Counted from the first letter of the stretch, positions 1 through 11,473 are shown. The stretch: 64,000 nucleotides of DNA from Pterois miles (GCA_947000775.1 CAMQGK010000056.1:3003001-3067000); one strand, 5' to 3'. Notes: generated from the letters alone by a model not told the origin. Numbers and translations are program-made.

Positions 1-418
1 GAGGCAGTGAGAGCGAGGCGCTCGTGCAGTGGTGGTGCCGGGTCGTCCGGTCCTGAGCTGGAATTTCCTCCCGACGCCGGAGTCAAGCTCTCACGTGTGC
101 TCATGTGTTTACCGGGCTAAATTCCACGTGTGCGTGCCAGCAGAGCCCGCCCCGGCACGGGAGAGGAGAGGAGGGTCCCCGGTCCGCCGGAGTTCATAAA
201 GCTTTAGTCCGAGTCCAGAGTCTGTGAGAATACTTGGAGGAATTAGCAAGGAGTCACGTTAACGCTACCTGCTAGCTTCTGTTGTATTTGATTTAATCGA
301 GAGGGTGTGTCGATTAGCGTCATAAAACGAGATAGATAAACAGATTTAAGTCATTTAAGTCATTCAGGGTTTGAAATACAGCGGATTTAGCTGGACTGGA
401 CTGCTGTCGACTGATAAT
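1..418 (+). other. cdkn1a: Probable distal non-coding first exon of cdkn1a (exon 1a)
   Basis: The window opens in a GC-rich, CpG-containing stretch with a GC box near 148 and then an AT-richer part. A strong donor (AAT|GTAAGT) lies at 418/419. No long reading frame crosses it on the + strand, so it would be 5' UTR. The next coding exon downstream on the same strand is cdkn1a, and p21 genes commonly use several 5' UTR exons, so I assign it there. The true 5' end may lie outside the window, and it could instead belong to an unseen upstream gene. This is inference from splice-site quality and position. Confidence 0.35.
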
Positions 419-779
419 GTAAGTAAAATGACTGAACTAATGCTGTAATTGTTTTTTTTTAGCATTTCCTGAGGTGATTTTGTGTTTGTTAGTTTGTAGA
501 CAACTCTAGAAACACAGGTGTGTATATATAGTCTTAATTTTATGTCCATATTTTGTCCATTTTTCTATGTTTGCGTGACTAATATCTTCCTCTACTCATA
601 TGACCTTCAGTTTTATGGTTTTATATCGACATAACGGTTTTAAAGGTTTCAGATTATCACTTCACATACGGGCTTCTTGTCATAGTTATATTATAATATA
701 TACATATATATTAGTTATTGGAGTATGAGTGATTAATATGAGTGTGTACGGTGAGGGAGGTCCCAGTGACAGCCCAGTT

Positions 780-1010
780 TGACTGGCCGACACGAGCTGC
801 AGCCTCACGTGGAGCTGTGTAGTAAACTGGGCAGGGTCTCAGCTCCAGCCGGTGCCTCCGCCGCACATGTAGTTCTCCCGCCACAGACTTGAATCACTCC
901 GCTCCGCCCCAGGCCCCGCCCCGCCCGGCTCTCTGCCTGACGTCGGGTCCCGTGAGCTGGATGTAGAGGGGGGTAAAAGGAGGAAAGGGGAAGAAGTGGG
1001 GGATGGTGGA
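780..1010. promoter_or_regulatory. GC-box-rich CpG segment upstream of cdkn1a
   Basis: At 895-955 there are several CCGCCCC/CCGCCC Sp1-type boxes and a TGACGT half CRE (about 939-944) in an otherwise AT-rich neighbourhood. This looks like a small CpG-type regulatory segment inside the putative first intron of cdkn1a. No exon is demonstrable. Between it and 2360 I see only AT-rich non-coding DNA. Confidence 0.35.
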
Positions 1011-2368
1011 GAACCATGGTGCTCCCCAACTTTTCCACCTTTTCACCCAGCATAGATGAGTAGTTATTAGATTTATGTTATGTGTTTGGACCCAGTTTGA
1101 TCAGCTGTCTCCCAGTGGATCGACCCCACCTGACCTTAGGACATCCACGGTTATGTAACTGTGGGTGGGGAAGGGACTAGTCACTGAAGCACATCCTTAT
1201 GCATAAAAAGTCAAGATTTCTATTTTCATAAATGACTGTATTTATTTTAATACTAATAAACAACTGGTCCCAGATATTGTTGGTGTGAGAAAGAGAGTTA
1301 CAGGGGAGAGACATATTTCTTTCTCTTTATTTGTTAATTTGTTATCTCAGTGCAGAAAATGATGAAGGGCACTCATGAGACCGCCCACCGGCCCTGGTAT
1401 TTTTAGTCTCCCAAGGGCCCCAAGAGGCCCCCAGTAAACTGCTGCCAGACTCCTCAGTCTTCATGGTGGTGTCTGTGTCTCTGACTGTCAAACATTTAGT
1501 GGAACATTTTAAACCCCTGTGAGATTACTAGATTTATTACATGCATTAATTAATCTGATAAATAACCATAAGTTTACTATTAATGTACCATATACCATTT
1601 GTGTCATGTTAAGACACCAAATAATGACAAACAGATAAAAGATGCATTTGCTACCCTCATGTGACATTTTTACATCAATCTAATTACTAAAATGTGAAAA
1701 AATATTCATTTCAATCAATGCCACAACATCCTTCGGGTAATGTTTGAGAAATGTAGGTGTGTTTCGGTTAATCTGAGTTTTAAGTTTAGACTTTAGTGTA
1801 TTGTTTCTTAGATTGTGTTAGTGTGAACATGAATGAAGTGAAGTTCCTGGAAAATGTCTGCTGTGCTGTGTGGTTACAGCCAAGTCAGATGACAGGGCAC
1901 GTTATGTTATCCATACCACATTTCTATTAATTTATCTATTATTTTACACTTAGGGGGTTTTGAGGAACGTATTTGCTTTGTATAAATGTCAGGTAGCCTT
2001 TAAAGTCAAACTGGAGTTAGTATGTGTGGTTGGTTAACAGCGTCAACCCATCATCCATGTAAAAGCGGGGCAGTTTCTGTTCTTAGATAATCTATTTAAT
2101 CAGAGACAGTGACCTTCATTAGTGTCTCCTATGTTATTATAATTATAATGACCTCCCGCCCCCTGCAGTGCTTTATCTGGATAATTAGGGTGGACTGGGA
2201 CTGGGTTTCTCTTGATTGTTCCCTGAAATGGGAATCCTGCCCAGCCCTTCCTGGATGATTGTAATGGCTTATTATCCTCCTGAGACACAGCTGATTCCTT
2301 CCTGTAGCTCTTACAGGAAAGTGGCCATTCAACCCTTATACTCTGAATAGTTTGTATATGAGTGATGT

Positions 2369-2586
2369 ATACATGTCCAGATATGGAGAGCACTGATTTA
2401 ACAATAAGAATCATTAATCTAACCTCTTCTATGGTCCTTATTACTGCTTAGTGACATGTTTAACTTATGTTCAGTTGAGCTGACTGTTTGTAGAAGGTGT
2501 GGTACCTCCACCTAGTGGTGACTCTGTAGGTCTACAGTGAGGACTTGTCTTCACATGTCTGTCTGAGATTATGTCCAGGCATGTAC
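2369..2586 (+). promoter_or_regulatory. Cluster of p53-type half-sites upstream of cdkn1a
   Basis: The p53 half-site consensus is RRRCWWGYYY. A perfect match, GGACTTGTCT, lies at 2541-2550. It is followed with no spacer by TCACATGTCT (8/10, intact CATG core) at 2551-2560, forming one full-length response element. Three further 9/10 half-sites lie at 2369-2378 (ATACATGTCC), 2452-2461 (TGACATGTTT) and 2577-2586 (AGGCATGTAC). The full element is about 110-125 bp upstream of the TATA-predicted start. p21 is the classical p53 target in vertebrates, so position and sequence agree. Binding itself is inferred. Confidence 0.6.
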
Positions 2587-2636
2587 CAGTGATTCACACA
2601 GGAGGGCTCAATGAGTCACTGGCTGCTCTCAGTTCC

Positions 2637-2718
2637 TATAAAGAGCTGTCCAGTAACACCAGTTTGAGACGCTCTGTAGTTCACAGCGAGGAGACTTTAA
2701 CTGATGAGAGCAGCCATG
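2637..2718 (+). promoter_or_regulatory. cdkn1a: TATA box and proximal first exon (exon 1b) of cdkn1a
   Basis: TATAAAGA at 2637-2644 predicts a transcription start near 2667. The predicted exon of about 52 nt ends at a good donor, ATG|GTAAGC (2718/2719). The exon holds two ATGs, at 2704 and 2716, both in frame with the main p21 start after splicing to 3458. Using them would add 8 or 4 residues to the N-terminus. A TATA-containing p53-responsive promoter is the usual arrangement for p21. Intron 2719-3457 shows no other feature. Confidence 0.55.
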
Positions 2719-3466
2719 GTAAGCCCGATTTATGCTTTTAAAACTGACGCACTAAAAATTTTTTATGTTGTGTAGATTTTTAGCTTGGATTAGAATGATA
2801 TTTTCCTAATCTTAGAATTAGATTGGTGTCAAAGTTAAGTGTTTTATTCAGTTTGGGTGAAATTAGTGCATCTTTTATTCCATCAAGTGTCTGAGAATTA
2901 GAGCTGCATCCATTAGCTGATCTATAAGTAGTTTTGGCATATTGGTAGGGGTGTAAGAAAATATTGAATATCACAATATTATGTTTTGTGATACTGTATG
3001 GATTCTCAAAAATGCTGTATTGATTTTTAATTAATAGTTCACATGCAAAGATGAACTCAGTCAATGCTTTTTTTCATTTGCAAATAGACGCTCCCTCAGT
3101 GTCTCAAAGTCCTGCTGGATGTTGATGTGACAGCGACTGTGATAAAATCAGATCTGATTGTTCTGACTGCACAAAAAATTCAACTTTTTCTTTTTTATGA
3201 ATATGGTGGTGTGTTCTTTATATTATGAGAGTTTTTCTACAGTTATACTTTAAAATTGTTATGTATCACCTTGCGTACAGTATCACAATATATTGACTCG
3301 TAGCCCCTGTATCATGTAATGTATCGTATCAACAGGTTCTTGCCAATATACAGTCTTACCAACACTAAAAAAGCAGAGTGATGCAGCTCATCATCACTGT
3401 CTCAGTCCAGCAGCAGCTTTTCTAACTAACCCGTGGTGTTTTCTCTGTTTCCTGCAGTGCAGAACG

Positions 3467-4238
3467 ATGGCCACTCACAAGCGGATCCTGAGCACCTTGG
3501 GGAACGGCCCAGCCCAACGAAACCTGTTCGGCCCAGTCGACAGAGAGCAGCTGCAGGTGGAGTACCAGGCCGCCCTGCGCAGAGACCTGGAGGAGGCAAA
3601 GCAGCGATGGGGCTTCGACTTCATCACAGACACGCCTCTGGAGAGCAGCGATTTCCAGTGGGAGGGCGTCCCAGGCACCAAGGTGCCGCTGCTCTACAGG
3701 TCCTGTTTGCTTGGTCTGGGACATGCAGGAGGTCAAAGGGCGGTGGAGGCAACAGTTAAGCCCAGTGGAGGAGGAGGAAGGGTGGGGCTGCGACAGAGTG
3801 AGAAGGAGAACATCCCATGTTCGCCTCAGAGATGTGCACTCGACCTGGAGAACCTGGAGAAAACACCAGAAAGGAGACAGAACACGGGGCTGAAGAGGAA
3901 ACAGACAAACATTACAGGTACATGTTTAGATATCTAGAGCCGACCTGAATGCTTCGAAGCTTCGACCATTGCCATGGGCTTAAACCTCCAAATCACTATT
4001 CAAATGCTTTGTTTATTAAATGTGTTTATAAAATGTTTATTACACAGCTTTGTGAACACTTGATTGCCCCCAGCCCCAAAAAAATGTTTTAGGGACAGCC
4101 CTATAGATAGCCCAAGTGTGAATGAGTTTGTAATTTCATGTGGATTTGCATGAGCTGAATTTCCTGTTCTTCATCCCAACAGATTTCTATCAGGCTAAGA
4201 GAAGAGTAGTCGGGATGCCGCGCAAATCCGGCGAGTGA
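3467..4238 (+). CDS. cdkn1a: Cyclin-dependent kinase inhibitor 1A (p21/Cip1)
   Basis: Inhibitor of cyclin-CDK complexes and PCNA in the nucleus. Coding exons: 3467-3917 and 4183-4238, joined in phase through a GAT codon, giving 168 residues (human p21 has 164). The acceptor before the first coding exon is at 3456-3457. Visible motifs: cyclin-binding RNLFG at residues 18-22; the CDK-binding region with WGFDF at 48-52 and TPLE following; a Lys/Arg-rich tract; and the PCNA-interacting box QTNITDFY at 146-153. TD inside the box and a basic residue four positions after it also match a CRL4-Cdt2 PIP degron. The C-terminal tail after KRR is VVGMPRKSGE and lacks the second cyclin motif (RRLIF-like) of mammalian p21. 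The PIP box places it as p21 rather than p27/p57. The chosen ATG has a purine at -3 and G at +4. Confidence 0.93.
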
Positions 4239-5670
4239 AGCAAAGGTGCCAACCTCCCAGGAGAATCACACAAACAGTACTACTCTCAGGAAATCTGCAA
4301 AAACTCTGCACAGTCACTCACCAGGAGGTGTTGGACCGGTGAATCATCTGACAACACAAGGGACCTCAGCTATGCATCATATATGAACTATAAGGTTAAT
4401 TTAGGGTACTGTATTCCCTCTGAGGGGGGGTGGTGTCATTCCTAGTGGTAAGAAGGGGACATTTGAGCAAAGAAGATTAACGGTAATCTCTCAAATCAGT
4501 GGATTTATACTCATTTGGATCAGGGGAAGCCAAAGTATTGACTGACATTTCCTACTGTACATTCCACGGGCCTGAAAATGCTGTAACACCTCTGCTTTGT
4601 AGACACCTCTAGCAATACAGAGGTGTGATGGATGAACACATTACTGTATACATTTTAAACAGATGTCGGTTATATAATCATTAAGGAGTGGCTGTGACAA
4701 ATGTGCAGAATGATTGAAAATGGTAGAGAATGGATTACGCCATTTTGTTCAGATCCACTATTGTTTTTTTTTTTTTTGTTTTTTTCAATGTTTATTCTTC
4801 ATGTGAATCATGAGGGCTAGGAGTCATTTTTTGTGTGTAACAGTTTATATATCCGGACGTACAGTCCGTTTGTTTTTACCATCATGTACTATAGGAAAAT
4901 GCTTGAAGATTGTTGATATACTGTACATGCAGTTTGCTTTGCTTTAGATTATTAATGACAGAAGTGCCATCATGTCCTCATTCATTCCTTCCGTTTGCAG
5001 TATGTCGACTGATTTTCAAAGCACGAGATATTGTAGATTAGGAGCGTAGCGGCTTGCCTTTAGAACACTAATATTTAGATATATATCAGAGATTTATCTA
5101 TAGAGTTTAATGCAGCACTGTTAAGTAGCACACTCATACAAACATTGCAGTATTGCACATCTGATGTGGTGCATCCAGAGCACCCAATATCAAGTGCCTT
5201 TACGGTATTTGAAGCTCCATAAAGGACAATCAGAAGAAAGAGTTCTGTATTATTTGCTAAGCTAAATCGCTTTTCTATTTGGAAGTTATTGTGCAATTAT
5301 AACGGACAATGTGTTATTATCTGCCTCAAAGCAAATGTTTGTGCTTGACACTTATTTATATCTATGTTGGCAGATCCTGCTGCTATGGTTAATCTGAATG
5401 GGTGTCAAACAAGGTCACTGTAATGCTAATCCATGCCAACTGACAGCTTAGACATGAACCAAGCTAAGCGAATAACAGCATTACCCCAAAACAATGAATG
5501 CACTTCTGTTTGTAGACGCTTGTGCACACGTCCTACATATTGTTTTATGTTAAAAGCTACAAATGAAAAGATCTATCCTTATTTATTGTGAGACATTATT
5601 CCTCATGTTGATTTAGTTCTTGTTTATTATGAGGATTTCAAATTCCAATAAAATGTTCAAATTAAACTAC
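4239..5670 (+). other. cdkn1a: cdkn1a 3' UTR with AU-rich elements
   Basis: About 1.4 kb of AT-rich non-coding sequence between the stop codon and the polyA signal. It contains two matches to the AU-rich nonamer UUAUUUA(U/A)(U/A): TTATTTATA at 5352-5360 and TTATTTATT at 5579-5587. A long T tract lies at 4765-4778. Mammalian p21 mRNA is regulated through AU-rich elements by ELAV-type proteins, so these are good candidates for control of mRNA stability. Confidence 0.6.
5647..5652 (+). terminator. cdkn1a: Polyadenylation signal AATAAA, cdkn1a
   Basis: Canonical AATAAA, followed 20-40 nt later by T/GT-rich sequence. It is the first canonical hexamer after the cdkn1a stop that sits in a convincing downstream context. 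Confidence 0.65.
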
Positions 5671-6235
5671 TTGTGAAAGTTTTTCTTTTGTGGTCTTTAT
5701 TCGATCCTTCATTTCTGCCTCTCACTTTAAAAGCCATTTAAAAGCACAGGCTATTTCAGTAGAATATTACAATAGAATAGAAATAATTTTGTTCCACTTA
5801 TGTACGGCACTTTTTAGGTGGACGTTTTACTGGCATCCAGTAGTCACTTTCAGTCCAAAATGGCAGAAGCAGAAGCTTTGTTGCTGGGCACTGCTGTTGT
5901 AATGGAACGAATAATTGACTTTCATTTCTTAGCAATATACTGTACGTTCTTTAGTCCCACTGGCTAGCTCACAGCTGCTGTTGTTCACTGCTCTCATATG
6001 GCGATTACAGCTGATGAGGCCTTCCTGACCGATGGCACCGTCACAGAAACACTGTTATCTCTGTCAGCACTGTTGCCATTGCTTTCACGGTTAGTGCTGT
6101 TAGCTACTTAGCTGTCGAGTCAGCTGTTGCCATGTTGAGAACCATGCAGAGTCAATAGAAATGCTCCCAGTCCCGCAGTCAGCACCTTTAAGTACAGTTT
6201 TGAGTTTGCATGTTCTCCCCATGTTAGCATAGGTT

Positions 6236-6440
6236 TTGTGGGTGCAGTGTTTAGCACTGTCGCCTCACAGCAAGAGGGTCGCAAGTTTGAATCTGGCTAA
6301 GGGCTGTTCTGTGTGGAGATGGCATTTGCCCTGGAAGACATCTGAAAGCTGCAGGTTGATGGTTGCCTGTCTCTATGTGTCAGCCCTGTGATGGTCTGTC
6401 GACCTGTCCATGGTGTACAACGCCTTCGCCCAGCTGGAAT
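6236..6440 (+). mobile_element. Diverged tRNA-like SINE copy
   Basis: Begins with a tRNA-like head (GTGCAGTG...TAGCACTGTCGCCTCACAGCAAG, then AAGTTTGAATCTGG resembling a pol III B box). It ends with the family's tail, CCTGTGATGGTCTG...GTGTACAACGCCTTCGCCCAGCTGG. The middle part is deleted compared with the copy at 6548. This family recurs five times in the window. Confidence 0.7.
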
Positions 6441-6547
6441 CAGCCTGAATCACCCCGAATATAAACGGTTACAGATAACGGATGAATGGATTGAAGTACA
6501 CTTTGCTGATAATACTTAAGCACTTTTACTTCAGTTTGAATGCATAA

Positions 6548-6845
6548 CGGGCTGCATGGTGGTGCAGTGGTCAGCACTGTTGCCTCGCAGCAAGAAGGTC
6601 GCAGGTTTGAATCCGGCTTGGGGCTCTTCTGTTCAGAGATGGCATGTTCTCCCCATGTTAGCGTGGGTTTTCTCCAGGTTCTCCGGCTTCCTCCCACAGT
6701 CCAAAGACACGCAGGTTAATTGCTGACTCTAAATTGCCTGTAGGTGTGAGTGTGAGTTGTTGTCTGTCTCTATGTGCCCAGCTGGGATCGGCTCCAGCCC
6801 ATCCTGTGACCCCAAACGGGATAAGCAGTTGCAGATGGGTGAACT
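6548..6845 (+). mobile_element. tRNA-like SINE, best-preserved copy
   Basis: The head GGTGGTGCAGTGGT (A-box-like) and GGTTTGAATCC (B-box-like) are about 45 nt apart, as in tRNA-derived SINE promoters. The body contains the common fish stretch CCCCATGTTAGCGTGGG and the CCACAGTCCAAAGACACGC block. The tail ends near a GGGATAAGCAGTTGCAG motif. Related copies are at 6236, 9140 (minus), 36797 (3' part) and 54328. Confidence 0.75.
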
Positions 6846-7199
6846 CATAACTTTTACTACTATGTGTACACTGTCATATTGCAACTTTTACCAAAGTAAA
6901 ACATCTGAATTATTCCTGCACCACTGTGCATGAGTGTCTCGAGTTTCTGCCACACCTCGTCGGTGGATGAAGGGTTTCTTTCCTCTTTGTTTCTCAGTTT
7001 TGTTTCTCCTCTTTGAAATGCTTTTCGGTTTTGTTTCCAAGATGGTGATGGTGACAGCTTGTTTGTTTGTAGTGGGTATCCTCCACAGACACGCATGCCA
7101 ACACTCAGAGACGAGGATTTGAAGTTGAAGCAGCTCAAACAGGCATCTGTTGCTGTAACACCACACGCTTTCCTCCTTTGTGAGGGAGGTAAATTAAGA

Positions 7200-7760
7200 C
7201 AGTGAGTCACTGCTCGGGCAGACACTGTGTACTTTGGCTCCACATCACTTGCAGCCCCACACCGTGTTTGTATTGAGGGTTTAGGGGGATGGAAGGGCCC
7301 CGGAGCAGGCCCTGCTCTCCTCCCTCCTCCCCTCCTCTTCGGCGGCTCAGAGGCACCTGCACGCCTGCGCTAAGCTCTCCCATCCCCCCGCCCATTCCCC
7401 TCCATCATCTGTCCCCTCGCTCCCACATCCATTATAGGGCAGGACAGCTAGCATTTGCATTTGGACTGAAAGAGAGAGAGGTAAGAGAGAGGGAGGCGGA
7501 GGGAGCATATGACACAAAGGAGAGAGAGAGAGAGGGAGGGATAGATCAGGGCATTAGAGAGAGAGGGAGAGAGGGAGGGAGGCTGCAGATATCGATGCAT
7601 TAACGATGGAGCGTTAGGATCCAGAGAGGTGATAGGTAGCCATACAGCGGCTGGGGGTGAAGATATTTGAGGAGGGGGGAGGAGGAGGAGGAGGAGGAGG
7701 ATGGGCCTCGAACACAGACTTGCAATGGCACTGCAAAAATTGGATTAAAGCAGTATGGTA
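7200..7760 (+). other. GC/GA-rich candidate 5' end of tmcc2
   Basis: This stretch changes from AT-rich to GC-rich, then GA-rich: CT/GGA-rich runs at 7310-7400, GA repeats at 7470-7580 and (GGA)n at 7678-7700. Two splice-donor candidates could join in phase 0 to the recognised tmcc2 exon at 11474: GAG|GTAAGA at 7480/7481, which would follow an ATG at 7289 (64 codons), and ATG|GTAACG at 7757/7758. Neither encoded N-terminus resembles a protein I know, so these are candidates only. 7761-9139 shows no further gene. Confidence 0.3.
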
Positions 7761-9139
7761 ACGTTTCTAATTTAATTTATTGCTGTGCTGCTTGTGTCTC
7801 ATCCTCGTGTGTGCGCATATCCACGCTTGTTGACGTCCATCGGCCGCCTCCCATGTCACAGTGTGTCCTCCTGTCGAGTAAAGGATGAGGAAGGAGGAAG
7901 GCACGGGCATGTCCTCTTGTTTTCCGTCATCTCCATCCTCATCGCTGCCTCGTCCGGAAGCCTTTTTGTCCCGCTCCATCACCGGAGGATTCACCCCCCA
8001 CCCCCCCGTTAGAGTCGAGCATCTGCTCCGTGTCGTTGTCTTGTTTTCACCAACATCTGCACCCTCCTCCATTGCTTTCACTTTCTGTGGCAACATCAGG
8101 GACTCATAAACCACCAGGGACTCACCATCATCCTCATCATCACCATCATCTGTTTTTCTCTCCGTATATATCAAAAACATTGCCTCGCTTCGCTGCAGCA
8201 CTACAATAGCCGGAGGAGCGTGTGCATCACCGCATCACACTGTAAATAAAACACAAATCCCGTCTGCAGAAACTAGAGCATCGCCATGAGGTGTTTGGTG
8301 TCATGTGTCTGTCTGAGCTCATGTTTGCAGGGTCTGGTTACACTGTTTTGACGTCAGGCAGAGGGTCATTAAACAATCCCACCATCTGCCAGGGTACACA
8401 AATAGATATAATACATACATACACAGGGAGTTCCCTCACGGATCTATGAGATGTTTAAAAACAGACTATCGCATGCATGTAATCACCATTATCACAACTG
8501 TCACACCATCGTGGATTTAAATGCGTTTACCTTCCGCGTGATGCATTTTTTGATAGAGGTGTAACTTGGTTTCTGATCCTGTGCAGAGCAAGAAGCAAAC
8601 TAATTATGTATCATCTAATTAATGCATGATGGCCTTTCTGTGTACTCCCGGATGCCTCCACCAAATCAACTGACTCTCCTCTCACAAGCCAAGTGATATT
8701 TTATTTAAGTCTGTATTTCCCTAAAAAGTATTTGGTGATAATTTAGAGAAAAGTTGATCAGCATTTGTTGATTTTCCAAGTGCATTTACTTGGGAAAACC
8801 ACTGCTCTAATGAAGCCCAAATTCATTGTTCATTCATTTCTGGAAACTATACTCCTCATAGTTATTAAATTGTATGAAGAAAATGGAGTAGAAGCCCTGC
8901 TGGGTCTGTGTGGTAATCACCTACAGGATCCTTCAGGTGTACTGGGCTCATTCAGTATTGTGAAGGGCTCATTTACATGGCAATAATTGTCTTTTCACTG
9001 CCATGTAAAATAAAGGCATTTTGAATTTGTTCAAACACCACAGAGTGGATTATTTTTGAGGGAGCCTTGCATTTTGTGCTTTTTTGAGACGGCATTCCCC
9101 CCATGCAATGAGCCCTTCACAAGATTGAATGATATTAAA

Positions 9140-9368
9140 TTGTATGTTTGTCTGTACATTCTGGGTGAAGGTAGTCTATCACAGCGCTGACAGATAGAGG
9201 TAGACCTAACCTGCTGGACTGTGGGAGGAAGCCGGAGAACCCGGAGAAAACCCACACTAACATGGGGAGAACACGTAAACTCCACACAGAAGGGCCCCGA
9301 GCCGGATTTTAACTTGCAACCCTCTTGCTGTGAAGCAGCAGTGCTAACCACTGCACCACCGTGCAGCC
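9140..9368 (-). mobile_element. tRNA-like SINE copy, minus orientation
   Basis: Reverse complement of the family described at 6548. The head (GGGCTGCACGGTGGTGCAGTGG) is at the right end near 9368, and the Cys/Pro-poor body with CCCACAGTCCAGCAGGTTAGG lies to the left. Several substitutions show an old copy. Confidence 0.7.
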
Positions 9369-9513
9369 CTTTATGAATTACTTATTAACAAGAACATACT
9401 CTTATAAGATCAGCAATCAGCACCAGCCACCTGATGAATATCTGCTCTGTGAGTCTTTGACCAAGAGGAATATGTATATACATCAATATAGTATGTACAC
9501 ACCCAAATGTACA

Positions 9514-10176
9514 TATATACACTGCTCTAAAAGACTAACATCAGATGGTGGACCTGCCAGTTCTGGTGTTCTCTGGCGAATGCCTATTGAGCTGCACAGT
9601 GCAGGGCTGTGAGTCCCACTGGAGGATGTTGGGCCCTCATCCCACACTCATGGGGTTTATTTCTGACAGTTTGGTCAGAAACATGCACACCAGTAGCCTG
9701 GTCCTGCTGCTCGGTAGATGCCCTTCTGCGGCCCTGTCCAGCCCTTCTCGTGTAACAGCTGGCCTCCTGTTATCTCCTCCACACATACAGCAAACACTCT
9801 TGCGACCGCACGCATAGATGTGCCATCCTGGAGGAGGTGGACCACCTGTGCTACCTGACTGGCTGCAGGTACCACCTCATGCTACAAGCAGTCATAAGGA
9901 CACTAACAGAGCACAAAACTAGAGAAGAATCAGTCAGGAAGAATGAGGAGAGAGCAATACTCTGTGGCCACCACATTGCCTTTTTGGGGGTTGTCTTGCT
10001 GGTGCCTCTCCATTGCATCTGTTGTCACTTTCAATTGCACCAAATCAGCAGGGAGAGATTCACAATCACTTGTGCTTCCTAAATGGACAGATTGATATCC
10101 CTGAAGTTTAACTGATTTAATGTTATACTGTGATGATCAAGTGTTTCCTTTTTTTGAGTACAGTAGTGTATATATG
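9514..10176 (-). mobile_element. Degenerate Tc1/mariner-type element with transposase HTH remnant
   Basis: The ends are imperfect inverted repeats: TATATACACTGCTCTAAAA on the left, and the reverse complement of the right end reads TATATACACTACTGTACTC. TA-rich flanks fit a TA target. On the minus strand a reading frame around 9875-9790 keeps a recognisable Tc1-like helix-turn-helix (LLQDGTSMRAVARVFAV), then decays. The element is internally deleted and has no intact transposase. Confidence 0.65.
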
Positions 10177-10469
10177 GAAACACCTTAGGCCATCCCTGAT
10201 AAATAAGACAAACAAAGGTTGCCACATTTCCTCTCCATATGATATGAGCTGGTAATTTCTACCAGCCAGTTTATAAATAAGGCACATCCTCATTTTTCCA
10301 AAGGGGTAAGATATTTTGCAATAGCAGTGCCATATTGTATTGTCAACCTGTCTGTTGGAAATGGGTTGGAGTTAATAAATGTTGGGTCCTGCCCAGAATG
10401 GCAGTGTATGGTGGCGGGTCCGGTGTAATATCACAGTTGAGACAAAAACCCAGAAATGAGATAGTATTT

Positions 10470-11010
10470 TAGCTCCTCTTGTTCTCTCGTCTGGAGTCAG
10501 TGTGTTTTTTTTTTAAATGCGTTTTTAGTTAGATGCCTGAAATGAAGTCTGTGGTTAACACAAGCTGAAGAGGTTTTAATGTTGCGTTCTATGGTATAAA
10601 ATACATCAATACATTCCTTACTTTATGTGTCTTGAATAGGCGGTGTAGCTAAATGAGACTACTAAATGATATCACGCCATCTAGTCCACCTTTTCAGCCT
10701 TGTTGTATACACCCATGCTCATGCGACCGTGGTGTAGTTCATTATAGCCTAATGATAGCTTTTTACTTCTGGATTGCATTCATAATTCAAAAAATCATAA
10801 AAGCTGTATTCATTTGTGAAGATTATCTTGCTGAACAAAACATGTAAGTATTATAAACGTGTGTTGGCCACAGAGCTTATTTTCTGCAATAATCCAAAAC
10901 CCAGTGGAAAAATCCTATCTTTTTTATCGAGGGAACCAGGGCAATGCTAACTTCATGGTTGGCCTGCAAAATTACATCATCCCTGGAGCGCTCTATTGAA
11001 CACTTTGTCC
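10470..11010 (+). repeat. Dispersed repeat, copy 1 (second copy at 22520-22925)
   Basis: Shares long blocks, in the same orientation, with 22520-22925. Examples are TTTTTAGTTAGATG, CACAAGCTGAAGAGG, GCTTTTTACTTCTGG and TCGAGGGAACCAGGG, followed by GATGCTAACTTC-type sequence. I do not recognise the family. It has no coding capacity. This copy lies upstream of the first recognised tmcc2 exon. Confidence 0.6.
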
Positions 11011-11473
11011 ACAGTATTTCCTAATAATTAGATCTAGGAAATAATTGAGTAATTACAGACCTGTAAATGAAAGTCTATCTATTTTTGGAAAGCCAGAAAC
11101 TGCCAAGGAACCCACAGTTTGACTGTTCTGGCACCATCAGATGGATTTCCCAAATGACATTAACTTCTTTTCCCATGCAGGAAAGCTTTTTCAAAAAGAA
11201 AGGACAAATAATGACAATCAGGATGCAACACTGGTCTTTTCATTGTGCCTGTTCCTAGACTGTTGTCAGGCCATTAAACAGACATCATTAGTCGCTATAA
11301 GCACCATAGATGAGGTCGTTATGGGCCTGATAACAGTCTAATTGGAATTATCATCATTTGTACTTTGACTTGAGATTTCAGTACAGTAAAGCGATGTCAA
11401 TAGTACTGCATCTGTTGTAGTTGTAGTACTCTCTCCACCCCTGATTACCTCCCCTGCCCTCTCGTCCCCACAG

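Noticed and set aside
6860..7243. Minus-strand open frames of 90-127 codons
   Set aside because: Overlapping frames in different phases without similarity to known proteins, and no splice or promoter support.
7667..8201. Open frames on both strands with Glu- or Asp-rich peptides
   Set aside because: They come from (GGA)n and low-complexity DNA. No family resemblance, no consistent splice structure.
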